A DNA stretch of 64,000 bases from Tipula vernalis (GCA_958295665.1 OY282560.1:208428420-208492419); one strand, 5' to 3'. Numbered from the stretch's first letter, positions 49,583-61,100 are shown. Numbers and translations: made by a program. The notes: a model not told the origin generated them from the sequence alone.

Positions 49583-50200
49583 GTATTTAAATAAAAAATT
49601 TTGGAGCGCAGCCACAACTAGCAGAGCTAGTTCAAAATGTTGAATAAATTTTGTTGATCTGCATTATTAGTTCTTCATTTGTTTCATTTGGCGTTTTGTA
49701 CCAGCTGTGCCAGAAATAGGTCATAAACTTAGATTAATAAAAACCAAATTAGTACAAACTATTATAATTTTTAGTACATTAAAAAGTAGTTTAGTAAATG
49801 AGTACTTCTACATAAGTCCGTTTCAAACGTTTTTTTTGACAAGATCGGACCGTATCATTGTGAAAAAACAATTTGAGTGTAAAAACTTGTACTAATTTTA
49901 AATACCAGAATCTAAATAATTTAGCGTTAAAAGCTATTTCTGTGCCAGCTAGCACAAAACTTCATATAATAGAAGTACAGAAGTAACAATTTATTGATTC
50001 AATATGTTGAGCTAGCTTTTCTAGAAATAGCTTTTTTCTGAAAGTAGATCTAAAATAATATATTTCAAATTTTAGTTCAAAATATTATTTAGTACAAAGC
50101 TAAAATGTATGTGTTGATTGCACCTAATATATAGATAGAACAACGTTTTGAAACACATTCGTTTATTGTGGCTGCGCTTTAAAAATGTTTATTTAAATAC
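49583..50200. mobile_element. inverted-repeat element, ~620 bp, non-coding
   Basis: The left end GTATTTAAATAAA, then GGAGCGCAGCCACAA (to 49617), matches the reverse complement of the right end (50166-50200; TTGTGGCTGCGC, then TTTATTTAAATAC). A second inverted pair lies inside: TGTACCAGCTGTGCCAGAAA at about 49697 against TTTCTGTGCCAGCTAGCACA at about 49938. The interior is rich in AGTACAAA/TTAGTACA words and has no coding capacity. Target duplication is unclear because TATTTAAATA is itself palindromic. Confidence 0.65.
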
Positions 50201-50904
50201 GTAGTTCGTCAGGATTATGTGCCGACAAAATTCGACGTGTCTCTAATAATTTGGTAACCCACTACAATAATCAGGAAAAGAGAAATCACGAGAAATCTTC
50301 AAAAATGTAAAGTTTCAAATATTCTATCGATTTCAAATTTTGAATGTTTGCATGTTTCCGAATATATAATCCAATGCTTAATTTAAAGCTAAATCTCAAT
50401 ACATAATACCGAAAAATGAATCGTAAGATCTCAAATAACTTTGAAAAACTCGAAATATCTATTGAATTTCCTTATATATCATGGGATACCACGCCATTGT
50501 GCGGCAACAAAAATCCTGTGCTGAATAGTCTCTGGCGATCGCGATACGAATAATCGCTGAGAAACCAATATTGCAAAATAGCCCAAAAAATTGATAAACA
50601 ATTTTTGAACGATTATTTATTTGGTGAAAACAAATTTTTTGGGAATTTTGGATTTTTGGCCGATTTGGTTTTGGGTGATTATTCGTGTCGCTGTAATCTC
50701 AACCCACAAGAAAATTGAAACTTTTTAAGTTTTAAATTGGTATTACTGGTAGTTTTAAACGTTTTTGAAACCAGAGTCCTTATTAGAGATTTATGATATA
50801 ACTAAAATGGTACAAGAAAATCGTTCGAAAATACGTGAGGCAATTACTTCTTTATAATTGTCACAGATCCTGTTTTTGATTCACTAAAGGTGGCTTATTC
50901 TTTA
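50201..50904. other. A+T-rich spacer, no feature recognised
   Basis: Between two transposons. Short similar words (CGAATAATCGCTGAG and ATTCGTGTCGC near 50545 and 50685) suggest a weak inverted pair, too short to call. Confidence 0.4.
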
Positions 50905-51038
50905 TTAACCTTCACTCTGTGTATAGCTTACTATCATGTTGTCTGTGTATAGGGGTCAATCTGACCCCATAGATATCTTCATGTATTTCATAGGGAAAGT
51001 AAATAAAATTCCTTTATTTTCTACAAATATAATTATAT

Positions 51039-51965
51039 TTAAGATTCAAAACAGATAAAAAAAATTAACAGTTGAGATACAGATGCGTAATCTGATGCCA
51101 CATCCTCTTCATCCGAAACCATTTCCCGTTTTTTTATGCAATCTATACATATAATTTTGGTGTGGTTTGGACAAAATGGCTCATTACAAAAATGACATCT
51201 CATTCTGGTTTTCATATCAGATGGTTGATGGCTCAACTAACATCTTCGTCGTTTGCTAAGTGTCTTAACCTATTAAGTCGTTTGTTGTCCTTATTTTTAT
51301 TTAACTTTCGAGTGTTAGAGAGCAGCTCTAACACGTTGGACTGCACCAGTTGCAAAGCCAATTCTTTTAGAAATGATTTACTTTCGGATGCTTTCCGAGT
51401 TTCATACAAAGGGGCGGTTGGCGCTTTTATACAAAACGTAAAGGCTGCAACATCAGCAAGGTCAGTAAGGTTAAAAAATAACACAATCGGCCATCGTTGA
51501 GTTTTTCTTTTGCATGTACATGTTCTCACTAATTTAAAGAAGGTATTTAGCCCTCCCTTTTTTGCGTTATAATCCAAAATTTAATTAGTTATATTAGACT
51601 CACGGTCTACTCCGTTATTTTTGTATAATGTTGATAATAGCAAAACATTTTTATTTGGTTTAGGAATAAAACTCACAAGTGTTAGGTTGATATCAAAACA
51701 GAATATTGAAATGAATTTGATTTTGAATTTATAACTGAACTATGCTCCCTTGGTTGCCTACCAACATAATACTTCTGCGTTCAATGGGTTAGAATTCTTT
51801 GCGTCGCATAGCCAGAATATTTTAATTCTAAATTTCTCTGGCTTCGAAGGTAATACTGTCTGAAAGAATATCTCCCTCGACCTAGAGCCAATTGTTGATC
51901 AATGACTAAATTTCATGATGGTTTATGAGGTCCTCGAATGTTTGCCAGGGACATATTCCATATAT
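51039..51965 (-). pseudogene. piggyBac transposase, C-terminal half, broken
   Basis: Read on the minus strand from about 51910: LVIDQQLALGRGRYSFRQYL, then a shift and PSKPEKFRIKIFWLCDAKN, the family's DDE core. A stretch of about 150 residues that should follow (second catalytic region, RKNRKG block) is mostly missing. The frame 51577-51233 resumes with MDYNAKKGGLNTFFKLVRTC and TCKRKTQRWPIVLFFN; the usual Asp of the YNxxKGGVD motif is Asn. After another shift, MRCHFCNEPFCPNHTKIICI with DC (about 51206-51140) is the C-terminal cysteine-rich zinc domain that binds DNA and chromatin in piggyBac. Confidence 0.88.
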
Positions 51966-52238
51966 CTGTCCTCAAGAATTAAAAGGGCATAAGTCGACTT
52001 ATGCCCTTTTAATTCTTGTTCAGTTTTCTGTTTAATTTTCAATTAAAACCTTTTCATTTTCCAATTTTTAAGGAAATATCAAAGAGAGTAAGATATCTTA
52101 TTCTAAAATATAAATAAAAGTAGTAAAAATTGATATGAGAACGAATTAATAGAAAATTAAACAAGAAATGCGCAAGAGTTTTTTATACCATAAATTGACT
52201 TACGCACTTTTAATTCTTGAGCACATATATATTGGAAT
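51951..52238. mobile_element. MITE nested inside the piggyBac element
   Basis: The left end contains CTCAAGAATTAAAAGGGCAT and the right end the inverse, ending CACTTTTAATTCTTGAG at about 52221. Weaker inverted similarity extends outward about 18 bp (ATTCCATATAT versus ATATATTGGAAT). The left end is unusual: it holds a perfect 46-bp palindrome (51973-52018), so the terminal repeat is present twice there, head to head. The insertion separates transposase segments of the host element. Confidence 0.7.
51973..52018. repeat. perfect 46-bp palindrome
   Basis: CAAGAATTAAAAGGGCATAA continues to a GTCGAC centre and returns as the exact reverse complement, with no spacer. On DNA this is a cruciform-capable sequence; the third copy of the half-site is at about 52197-52219. 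Confidence 0.95.
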
Positions 52239-52329
52239 GCTGCCAATCTATCGATTTTTAGCCGCTCCTGTCTTAGACAGTTATAGTAACTGATTGATTT
52301 GATTTATTGCTGTTTGAACCGTCAAGCCT

Positions 52330-52720
52330 TCTCTTTCTCGCAGTAGGAGAAAGTTGCGTGTTTTGGTTACAATCGGAGGTTATAAGCTCCACTTTCCGAT
52401 AGTTTTTTTTATTTTGGGCATAGTACCACATAACAGTGTTTGTTTCTTTATCCTCAACAGTCGCATTTTCAATGTTTTCTTATTCATTTCCTCGATCGTC
52501 AGCGACAAGTTGAAAATGTTAATCATCGGTTCAACAGCTTGTTGACGCTTTTCGCCATCGGAAACTCCACATCAATAGTGTCGTTTGCTATTTCCGCTTC
52601 ATCTGATACCTTAGGGGTAGAAACTCTATCGAGAAGTCCAAAGGGTTCTTGGCTGCTCTGTCTTTTTCACACCATAATAACAATATCTAAAACCAGGATA
52701 AGCTATTTTTACTACTAAGC
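52330..52720 (-). pseudogene. possible N-terminal remnant of the piggyBac transposase
   Basis: A minus-strand frame at about 52620-52530 reads PKVSDEAEIANDTIDVEFPM, an acidic stretch like the N-terminus of piggyBac transposases, and ends at a stop. Position (upstream of the DDE core, inside the terminal repeats) fits. There is no diagnostic motif, so the assignment rests on context and composition. Confidence 0.35.
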
Positions 52721-53618
52721 ACCTTGAATTACAAACAAACACTGAACCAAAAATATCGTTCAACGATCATTCGAAATATCGGTAACGGTAAAATAATACC
52801 AAAGTAAAATGAGGAAAAATATCAGGAATAGGTGGATATGTACATATGATATATGCCAGAGACGGGTAGTGTCAAAAACTAGTATTTGTGGCACAGTTTA
52901 TGTTACGTTTTGACACGAGTTCTTGACAGTCTTTTAAAACCTTTGTTTTCTACATTTTTTGACAGGACTTTTTGACAGCGAGAAAAACTGAAAAATGTAC
53001 AATTTCGCTTCATTAACGTTCAGAACTGTTTCAATCAGTTAGAACAGTTTCTAAATTAATCGGTATATTTCAATATTGTACTTACGAAACAATAAGAATA
53101 TTTTATTTCCTCTTTTTTTCAATATCACACGCACAGCTTTTGACACTTTCCGACAGTTTTTGACAGTTGTTGACATTTTTCGACAGTTTTTGTACATAAT
53201 TTAAGGTTTTTCACCCATTTTTGACCAAATTTTCGAAAACTGAGATTTTTTAGCGTTTTTATGTATAATACACATACAAAAAGTGAATAACAAAACAGTT
53301 TCTCTCTCAGTCTCACTTACTAATTAGCAGAAAAATTGCACAACACATCACAGACATATACAATACATTCATAGATATAATAAGTAAATAATATTTTGAT
53401 TTACATATATAGAAAATAATGCATGGAAGTAGCTTGGGGTCATTTTGACCCCAGTACACAGAAATGCGCTTGGTTTATTTCAGACTATAGTAATTACAAA
53501 ATTTACAAGTAATTTGGGCCTGATTTTCATTGTATTGCATGTATAAGATATTAGTTAAGGCTATCTTATAGGGCATGGGCGACTGGGGTCAATTTGACCC
53601 CAATACACAGAGAGAAGG
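52721..53618. other. piggyBac internal and subterminal non-coding DNA
   Basis: This part lies inside the piggyBac ends and has no coding sequence. 52900-52985 and 53138-53192 are rich in TTTTTGACAG/TTTTGACA words. Two GGGGTCA palindromes next to TACACAG at 53436-53465 and 53586-53610 are probable transposase-binding repeats. Confidence 0.5.
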
Positions 53619-53622
53619 TTAA

Positions 53623-54154
53623 AGAGAATTCTTTAGGTATTTGTCAATCTGCCTTGTCCTAAGCTTTATTGGAATTTTATTATGATAAACAACGCTGTAC
53701 AAACTAAATATTTAATGTATTAATCTCCAAGTCTATAAAGCCGAAACCTAAGTTGTATTATAATGATACAAGTGCGGCGGAAAATCAAATCGACCACAGT
53801 AAAGAAACAATTTATTGGTCATTTATATTTTTGATGGATTCCAGCGGTAAGTTTGGAAGGTACAACAATGGCTTTGACACCCCGGGGTTTAAAGGTTTTG
53901 TAATTATTTTGACATTAAAATTTACGCGACATTTGTTTCCATATTTGAACGAGAGAAAACAAGAAAGACTTAGAAATAAAATAAGCTGCTTACTTACAAA
54001 CAAGTGCTTTCATTTTATAATGCCTTATTCGCCCAATATCTCGTAGAATAGAATATTATCTAGGAGGCTTTGATTAGGTTGGCATTCCTATATAAAATAA
54101 GGGGTTCATATTGGTATAAAAATGGAATGATTTTCTTTTTACTACAAGCTTTTA
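53623..54154. other. spacer between piggyBac and a LINE remnant
   Basis: Frame 53753-54046 (97 residues) has no recognised domain. It may be part of the 5' region of the LINE that follows, but nothing shows this. Confidence 0.35.
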
Positions 54155-55560
54155 TTGAACATGTCTCTTTGTGTGTTTCTGGCGGTCAAATTTTATAATC
54201 TATACTTGAATTATTTCCCGATAACTTACAGATCTGAAACTTTGCACAGATCATCTATTTCAACCAAACCAATCTTCGAGGTTTATGATAATATTATCAA
54301 TAACGTTAAAACGCAAATTGAACCTTTATGTTCCAACCAGCTGATTGTTTAATTATATTGGGTAACTTTAATTGTTCTAACATTGATTGGGGTTACGTTG
54401 ATGGTAACTTTACTCCGTTGAAACTGAGTGCAGTATTGAACAAATTTATGTTAGAATTACGTTTATTGGAAGTGACACATAATATAAGCGATGATTTGAC
54501 GGAATCATCTAGAATATTTTATTCTCCATTAAATTTGTTAAAATTTTGTGTAGATTTAAGGGAAGACGTTCATGTACTTCAATATAACTTTATTTATTTT
54601 CATTTGTATGTAACGCTGACTTAGATGTGTAATTGTTAATGAGTCCTATCTTCTAGTTTCTGCAATAAGAATGAACCTTGGTACTCCATAAAATTAAAGA
54701 ATCTTAACCGTCGTAAAGATAAAGCGCACACGAAATTTAAACATTGCCAATCCTCATTGCGTTAACTGTAATAAATTTGATGTTCTTAGACTCTGAAATT
54801 ATAAGCAAACTCTCTCACTTTTGGAATTTCGTTTATTATAAGAGGAAAACTAATGGGTATCCCCTGGCAATGTTTCTGGACGATCGTATTGGAGAACATA
54901 CAAGATATTTATATATAATCTGTTGTAAATATTTAAACAGAAACAGTTTTGACTGAATTATTCGAATTGAGCACCAATCAAAGCGCAGGGTTTAATATGA
55001 GAGCCCTTCTCCCGTGCTTAAAATGTCTGCCACAGAAAAAGCTTACCCAGTTATCGTTATTTTTAGTAAGATTCTTTGGAATGTTTGGAAGTGCTCATCA
55101 ATAAAACCTTTAAGTAAGACTGGTTCTAGAAGTGATACAAATAATTATCGCGGTGTTAATATTTTATTCGTCTTAACGAAACTTTGCGAGAAATTAAACC
55201 ATTGGTTTTTCTATACTGGCTTGTTCATTTCATCTAATCAATATGGATTCTAACCTGGCAGGTCGACAATCTCAAATTTTAACTATGTGTCATTCGTTTT
55301 AGAGAACAGGGTTATTAATCAAGTTGTTTAGACAGATTTGAGCATAGAATTTAAGTAAATTAGCATCATTTGCGAAGCATCTATAATATGGATCAAGTAG
55401 TATACTTTGAATCTATATTTTTTCCCTAAGGTAGCCATTTGGAGCCCTCTGTTTTCATTATAGTGGTTAATTGTGTCGTTAATTGTTTCAAACATTCCAA
55501 GATTCTTATCTATGCTGATCATTAAAAATCTTACATTAGTATTACAATTAGTAATAATCT
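54155..55560 (+). pseudogene. non-LTR retrotransposon remnant (endonuclease and RT), plus strand
   Basis: LIILGNFNCSNIDWGYVDGN (about 54346-54405) is the GDFN-type block of an AP-like endonuclease, with Asp changed to Asn, followed by LLEVTHNISD. After about 500 bp of unclear sequence, SIKPLSKTGSRSDTNNYRGV (about 55095-55157), then LFVLTKLCEKL and ISSNQYGF, is the entry of a reverse transcriptase. GRSTISNFNY lies after a stop at 55260. A weak VAIWSPLFSL near 55430 may be the eroded PQGSxLGPLLF block. The text resembles jockey/CR1-type LINEs. It is much more decayed than the LINE at 41198-42425 and on the other strand. Confidence 0.7.
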
Positions 55561-56099
55561 ATCGACTATCGTTCCTTAATTACCTATTCGTTCCTAGTTT
55601 TAAAGAATTCTCCATGTTAGGGTTTGTGAAAACTTTGTAATGTCTTATCCCATTGGACATTTGGAGAATGGCATGGTTCTGGAATTCCTAGGGACACCTG
55701 TTTCCAGCACCTATCGGAGCAAACTAAAAGTGTGCAAAATAATTCTTGAAGTGGATCAGATGGTACATTTATTCGCGATCTTCTTGCATCTTCTTGTACT
55801 GCGGAAGAATCTCAGCTTCAGTTGTTTCAAATTTATGTTCTATCTTCAGTGATAATGTAATTTCATGGATTTTTTAGATAGGGTATCATTTTATAAGGCT
55901 TGATGAGTATATTACAGATATAGCTGTAATACTTACACACAGAGAAGGACGATTAGAGAAAAGCAAATTTAAACAGCAACAAAAATTTACAAAAGCTGCA
56001 GCTGATACTTATTAAACATGTTAAACTTCAAGAGCGGCAAAAATGAGAAGAAATAAACCTAAGACTAAAATAAAATGATTTTGTTGGTTTTTTAGCTTA
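55561..56099. other. possible LINE 3' remnant or spacer
   Basis: Frame 55640-55852 on the plus strand is unrecognised; its position suggests the distal part of the LINE polyprotein, without motif support. No tail or target duplication was identified. Confidence 0.3.
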
Positions 56100-56137
56100 A
56101 TTTGTTTTTAGTTTTATTAATATTTTAATAAAAAAAA

Positions 56138-56176
56138 CCCGACGTTTCGACGGCACATCCCGTCATTTTCAAGGTT
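56138..56176 (-). ncRNA. degenerate hammerhead-like motif of the Penelope-like element
   Basis: On the minus strand: AACC, core-like TTGAAAAT, a 5-bp stem GACGG/CCGTC with a 6-base loop, then GAAACGTC and GGGTT. GAAACGUC and the flanking AACC/GGTT helix match the minimal hammerheads described in Penelope-like elements (Cervera and De la Peña). The CUGAUGA core is degenerate (CTTGAAAAT), so cleavage activity is unlikely in this copy. Confidence 0.6.
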
Positions 56177-56383
56177 ATAATTTATACTATAATTTCAAAT
56201 AACTAGAGTTCAATTTGAAATTTATAAATTACTCAGTTTAACAGAAAACTAGTTTAAGTTAGACAATTAGAGTGAAACAAATTTAAATTTAGAAGATCTA
56301 TAAAATGTTGTCGCAATAATTTAACAAAATAATACTTTGAAACTTCCTGGATATTTAACAAATTTTGTTTAATTTATTTTTGA

Positions 56384-56660
56384 TTAATTTGGATATTTAA
56401 CAAATTTTGATATTTTGTAAATGTTTTCCAAAATTAATCTTTTATTGAGATTTTGCTCCTTATCAAGTATCTCAGCGTCATCTATAGATAGTGAGTGAGT
56501 ACTTCCACGTAGATGATTCGATAAAGCGCTGTGTAACAGTTTAAACTCATACGTAGAATCGTAAATATGTTGACGAACCCGTTTTTTAAAATTTTGTTTA
56601 GTTTGACCCAAATACTCTTTTCCACATGAACATTTTAATTTCTATATTAAATTTGATTGT
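56384..56660 (-). pseudogene. Penelope GIY-YIG endonuclease remnant
   Basis: At about 56655-56600 the text reads KCSCGKEYLGQTKQNFKKR, which has the CxCxxxYxGQT signature of the Penelope GIY-YIG domain. It continues with VRQHIYDS, ALSNHLRGSTHSLSIDDAEI, and LNKRLILENIYKI, where the conserved Glu of the domain may be the E of LILENIY. The join to the upstream frame needs a shift. This domain nicks target DNA for insertion. Confidence 0.85.
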
Positions 56661-57019
56661 AACTCTATAGGAATTTTATCTTTTAATTTAGTGAATAAAA
56701 CCATGTTCAAACTTTGAAATGCTCTACCAACAAGTTGTATATCATAATTTTGTAAAAGAATTTTAATTTTTTCGAACAAAATTTTAACATATGGGACCGA
56801 AATGAAAAGTTTGCGATTATTTTCAACGATTAAATTTGGATTTTCGCGCGTATTTTCCACAATATTTTCCAAAATGTTATGTTTGTCGATAGCCTTTCTA
56901 ATTCCTCTAGTAATTATACTTCTCGGATAACCATTTTGTATCAGAACATCCCTTAATATTTTAAAATTTTCGGCATGAAAAACCTCATCCGATAATCTCA
57001 AAATTTGTTCAGCTAACAA
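56642..57019 (-). pseudogene. Penelope RT thumb and linker remnant
   Basis: HAENFKILRDVLIQNGYPRS is the usual post-palm block of Penelope reverse transcriptases (family pattern: NF..L...L..NGYP). ISVPYVKILFEKIKILLQNY and LKDKIPIELQSNLI follow, leading to the GIY-YIG domain. It is one continuous 125-residue frame. Confidence 0.85.
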
Positions 57020-57066
57020 AAAAACTGTGTTATTTTTGTAAGATGATGGAAGCCAAGAGTTATAAT

Positions 57067-57444
57067 TTAGATATTATCAATTTCCGAATTTGGAATGGCC
57101 GCAATAATATCATCAACATACCCGTAAAAGAAGATAGGTTTGACGGACGATGTTTTAAACATTTCGGTTTCAACGTGTTCCATTACTAAGTTTGCCACTG
57201 TTGGACTAACAGGCGAACCCATCGGTGAACCAACCACTTGTCTAAAACATCTTCCGCCGAAACTAAATTCAGTATGACCTAACACAAATTTCAACGCTTC
57301 TATAAAATTTTTTGACTCCAGATTTGTATTACTACATGCTTTAATGCTATTCCACAATTTTTTAACCAAAAATATTACCAAAGACGAGTGAACGTTTGTG
57401 AACAACGAAACTACATCTAATATATAATTTATTGGTAAAGACAC
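57067..57444 (-). pseudogene. Penelope reverse transcriptase palm remnant
   Basis: NYILDVVSLFTNVHSSL holds the first catalytic Asp (motif A). FSFGGRCFRQVVGSPMGSPV with SPTVANLVMEHVE is motif B. FFYGYVDDIIA contains the YVDD-type motif C with both aspartates. So the three catalytic Asp are present in this 125-residue stretch, but frameshifts on both sides break the protein. Confidence 0.9.
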
Positions 57445-57568
57445 ATTTTTAATTTTATTCTTAAAATCTTCCGCGCGTTTTATACAGCCGAAAAGTTATT
57501 TTCCACGTAATGATTTAAAATGTTAGACAAAAATTTGGATAAATTGTATAAAGGTGAACCTAAATAGC

Positions 57569-58105
57569 TTATAGTTGGTCTAAAAGGAATACCAATTTTG
57601 GGCACTTTTGGTAGACCATACATTCGCGGGGTCGTACCATGATAATTTTTAGGAATTTAGCCAAGTTTTTCTCGATTTTTCTCAAACGTTCCCAAGATCC
57701 AATGATTACATTTAGTTTTGATTGTATTGAAGAAATACCAGCTTTCCGAATTTCAATATAAGTGTTGTTGCCTGACAAGAGTACCTCCATTTTTTCTACA
57801 TATTAACTTTTTGCCATAACTACCGTTATGTTACCCTTGTCAGCTTTCAACACATACAGTTCGGGGTGCTCATTCAAAAATTGCTTTGCATTTTGAGCCC
57901 TTCGAATCTGTTGGATTTCTTCAATGCTCAGAAATGTTTTACGCAAATAATTTTTTGTTTTAAAATTCGTCAATATATTTACTAGTCTGTTTCTAATCGT
58001 ATTATGAGCTGTCTCATCTAGTCCTGAAATACTAGATATTTGAGATTTCTCAAAAAAATATAGACTTTTTCTAAAATAATAATAGCGTGAGATGCCGTCC
58101 AACAT
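57569..58105 (-). pseudogene. Penelope N-terminal region remnant
   Basis: From ATG at 58105: a basic region with FFEKSQISSISGLDETAHNT, then LYVLKADKGNITVVMAKS, the KADKGN block that marks the start of the Penelope RT. A stop follows, then YIEIRKAGISSIQSKLNVI and RPRECMVYQKCPK, equivalent to the usual PRxYGLPKxHK motif. The true start may be further upstream. Confidence 0.85.
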
Positions 58106-58140
58106 GTAAATTCAGAATTTGGTATAGGATCTATCCATAA

Positions 58141-61100
58141 AAGTAATGCTGGAAGGGAGCAGGAGATTTTGATGAGATATGCTATTGAACATTTTATTCA
58201 AAAATTTAATTCATCCGAATCTAAATTTATTGGTACGAGTATCTTGGATAAAGTGTTTCAAACAGACTACCGGGCAGCAGTGTTTGCTACGTAAATTTTA
58301 GATTTTTTTTACCTTCATTTCATTGTGTATGGAGTACTTACTAGGCTTAGGCTAACCACTTGTAAATAGATGAGAGAAGGAGAATGAGGAATTGAAGAGG
58401 AATTTTTTCATAAAAGTTCATTTAAATATTTTAATAGACTGAGTGTTTTCATAAACGACTGATTTAATCGAATTGAAACATTTCTGTATTTAAATTTATT
58501 TCTTAAGAATAGGGGAAGGTAAATAGAGCACAATAGTTGTACTACCCACTTTTATATAGTGCGACTCTGGCACAAATCTACAAACTTTATTTTAACAGTG
58601 TAATTACTAATACATATTCGTTATTCGGAATTCTTGTTAGATTCACATATGTATACGTTTCATTTTTATATTATAAATTTCTCGACCGTGAAAATTTCGA
58701 ACAGCGTAAAACTAAAATTTCAAAATGAAGGTTTTTATTTCTATTGTAGCACTAAAAATTCACTGTGGGAAAATCCATTCTGGTAAATAACCAATTCGTT
58801 TTATAAATTTCGGGTAATCGATGCAACATTAAGATTTTGACGTGAGAATACTTCGTTCCTTTCACTATTTGTATTTTGGTATGTAACTTAAAAATCGAAT
58901 AATACGAAAAAAAAAATAGACAACCTGTCGATGCTGAGAGGGAGAGACGATGCTTCACTGTACAATAACTATGTGCAGTCCTTTAGACCACTGCAGAACG
59001 AGGCATCTTCTTTCCATGAAATACTGTCCTCCTTATACAAAATTATAGCTGTGCCCATTACACAATATTTTCCTAAAATAGAAGTAGCTTCAATTTTTTA
59101 GATACAAATTAATTCAATGTTAATACATACTTATATTTGAGATTTACTTGAAAAATTAGATGCAATAAAAAATTATTTCATGGTCGTGTATAAATTATAT
59201 GTATACAAAGTAGTACAAAACCTTCTAATCATATAATAAAAATTCCAAGATAAAATTATCCCAGTGAAAACTCTTATAACATGCATTATATGCGTAATAA
59301 TTTATATGTATTATGCATACTCGCATAGGTCAAATTCATTTAATTATCCATATATCACGATACATGCGCCTCATTATATAAATTTAAATGCAGCTCGATC
59401 TGACCTTAACCAATTGGAGTTTAGAAATTTGAGATGAATTATTGTTCACTAAAACAAATACATAAGAAAAAACAATTTATTAAGCGGATTACAAATTGCA
59501 AAATAAAAATTTCCTAACTTTGACCAATTAGTTTAATTAAATAAAAGACCACCAAGCTAAAATATCATTTTACTTTTACGACAAAACAATTAACATTACA
59601 TAATCTCATGTGACTGCACACATATTATAGAAATCGCACTCCATATCCATAAAACATTTTGCCAAAAAGATTTGAATATTTTTTTGTAAAACTTTCATAG
59701 ACGAGAAAGTGATAAATTAGATGAATTTGGAAAAAAATTGTTTATCGATCGATTGATCGTCGTCGGGAGAAATTTTATATAGTAGACGGGCAAGGTGAAT
59801 AATTTAGGTATTTTTATTGGGTGCCAATTATAAAAAAAAAAATAAATAAAAATAAAACAATTTAACAGTTTTTCTGTTGATAGAGATTAGAAAATACACA
59901 CACACACAAACACACACACCCAATTAATCCATTAAATTTAACGTTAGTCATTATTATCTTAAAACCATTTAATCATGCACAGTCATTAAATTTTCAGGTA
60001 TTTTAATTTTGATTTATTGCTATCGGATTTCTGTATGCAGCAATGTAACAATTTTATTTTATGAGTTTAAATGCAATTATACAAACAAAAAATTAATTTA
60101 AAATTTTTTTTTTAATTGATTTTTGTAAAAAAAATATTTTAACCGCAGCATGAGTGAAATGCTTGCTTTTCAACACCAGACCATTTCAACACAAATTATG
60201 GGGGCTGTTAGTATTTACAGAAAACATACAGCGATGCGACATCATTCTGGTTTTCATTATATACACAAAATAATACAGGCGACATAAAACTCCAAATTTC
60301 AAAAATTTTATCGATATTAATATTCTATTAAATGAATTTTTTCAGTCACCTCACGTAAAAATGTATTTAATTTCCGTTTAAAATTTGTCTTAGACGCACA
60401 ACAAAAAAAAACGAAATTTTTAATATAACCCATGTCACATGATCGGTGCGGTGTGATCACGACAAAAAATGTACATGTTAAAAGACGACAAAATTTTGAA
60501 GAGATTTCTTTAAACAAAAATTGAAAATGAATGAAATGTATACGTACATTATGTCTGCGTTTGATAAAGGTGGTCGATAATTTTCACTTTCGCATAAAAT
60601 AAAATTCCAAAACAAAATTCACGCCACTTCACACAATCCAACCGTGTTAAACCGGTAAAAAAAATTAAAATTCTTACGAAATTTAATACATTGTGTTTTC
60701 TTTTTCCATTTAGCTATTATGTTTTATATCTTTTGATTAGATTCTTTTTACATATACACACACGAGTTGTTAAAAGAAGTAAAAAAACAAAAAAAATAAT
60801 AATAATTTACCTTACATAATTTAAAAAGTAAAATGATTGATGAGGTCTTAAGAGGTGACGTTAATTCTAAATTCAAAATTTTTTTTTATTTTCAGTATTT
60901 TAGTTTCTATATTTAGGGAAGGTACAGTAGTTAATATATAAATTACATAAATAAGTATATTTCTTATGAAATCTTTTTTTTTTTATGGGTTGTTCAAATT
61001 ATCAGACTATCTTAATTAAAATGTCATAATCTAAATCTAAGTAAATCAATTAGAGTCAAGAATTTGGTATAATATTTTAAATTATACGAGAGACGTTATT

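Larger units (their letters stand above)
50905..53622 (-). mobile_element. piggyBac-type transposon with TTAA duplications, decayed
   Basis: TTAA flanks both ends (50905-50908 and 53619-53622), the diagnostic piggyBac target. The termini are inverted: CCTTCACTCTGTGTATAG on the left and, reverse-complemented, CCTTCTCTCTGTGTATTG on the right. Just inside lie palindromic GGGGTCAA...TTGACCCC-type motifs at about 50952-50968, 53436-53451 and 53586-53602, each next to a CTGTGTA or TACACAG. The ~2.7-kb length includes a nested MITE. The transposase within is broken, so the copy is non-autonomous. Confidence 0.92.
56100..58140 (-). mobile_element. Penelope-like element (RT plus GIY-YIG), decayed
   Basis: The minus strand carries, in order, a Penelope-type N-terminal region, a reverse transcriptase with DVVSLFTNV and GSPMGSPVSP, and a C-terminal GIY-YIG endonuclease. 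That combination is unique to Penelope-like elements. A hammerhead-like motif lies past the 3' end of the coding region (56138-56176), as known for this group. The 5' limit near 58140 is set by loss of coding similarity; no 5' terminal repeat was found. Several stops and shifts interrupt the frame. Confidence 0.9.

Noticed and set aside
51162..51500. 112-residue plus-strand frame
   Set aside because: Antisense shadow of the piggyBac transposase C-terminal region.
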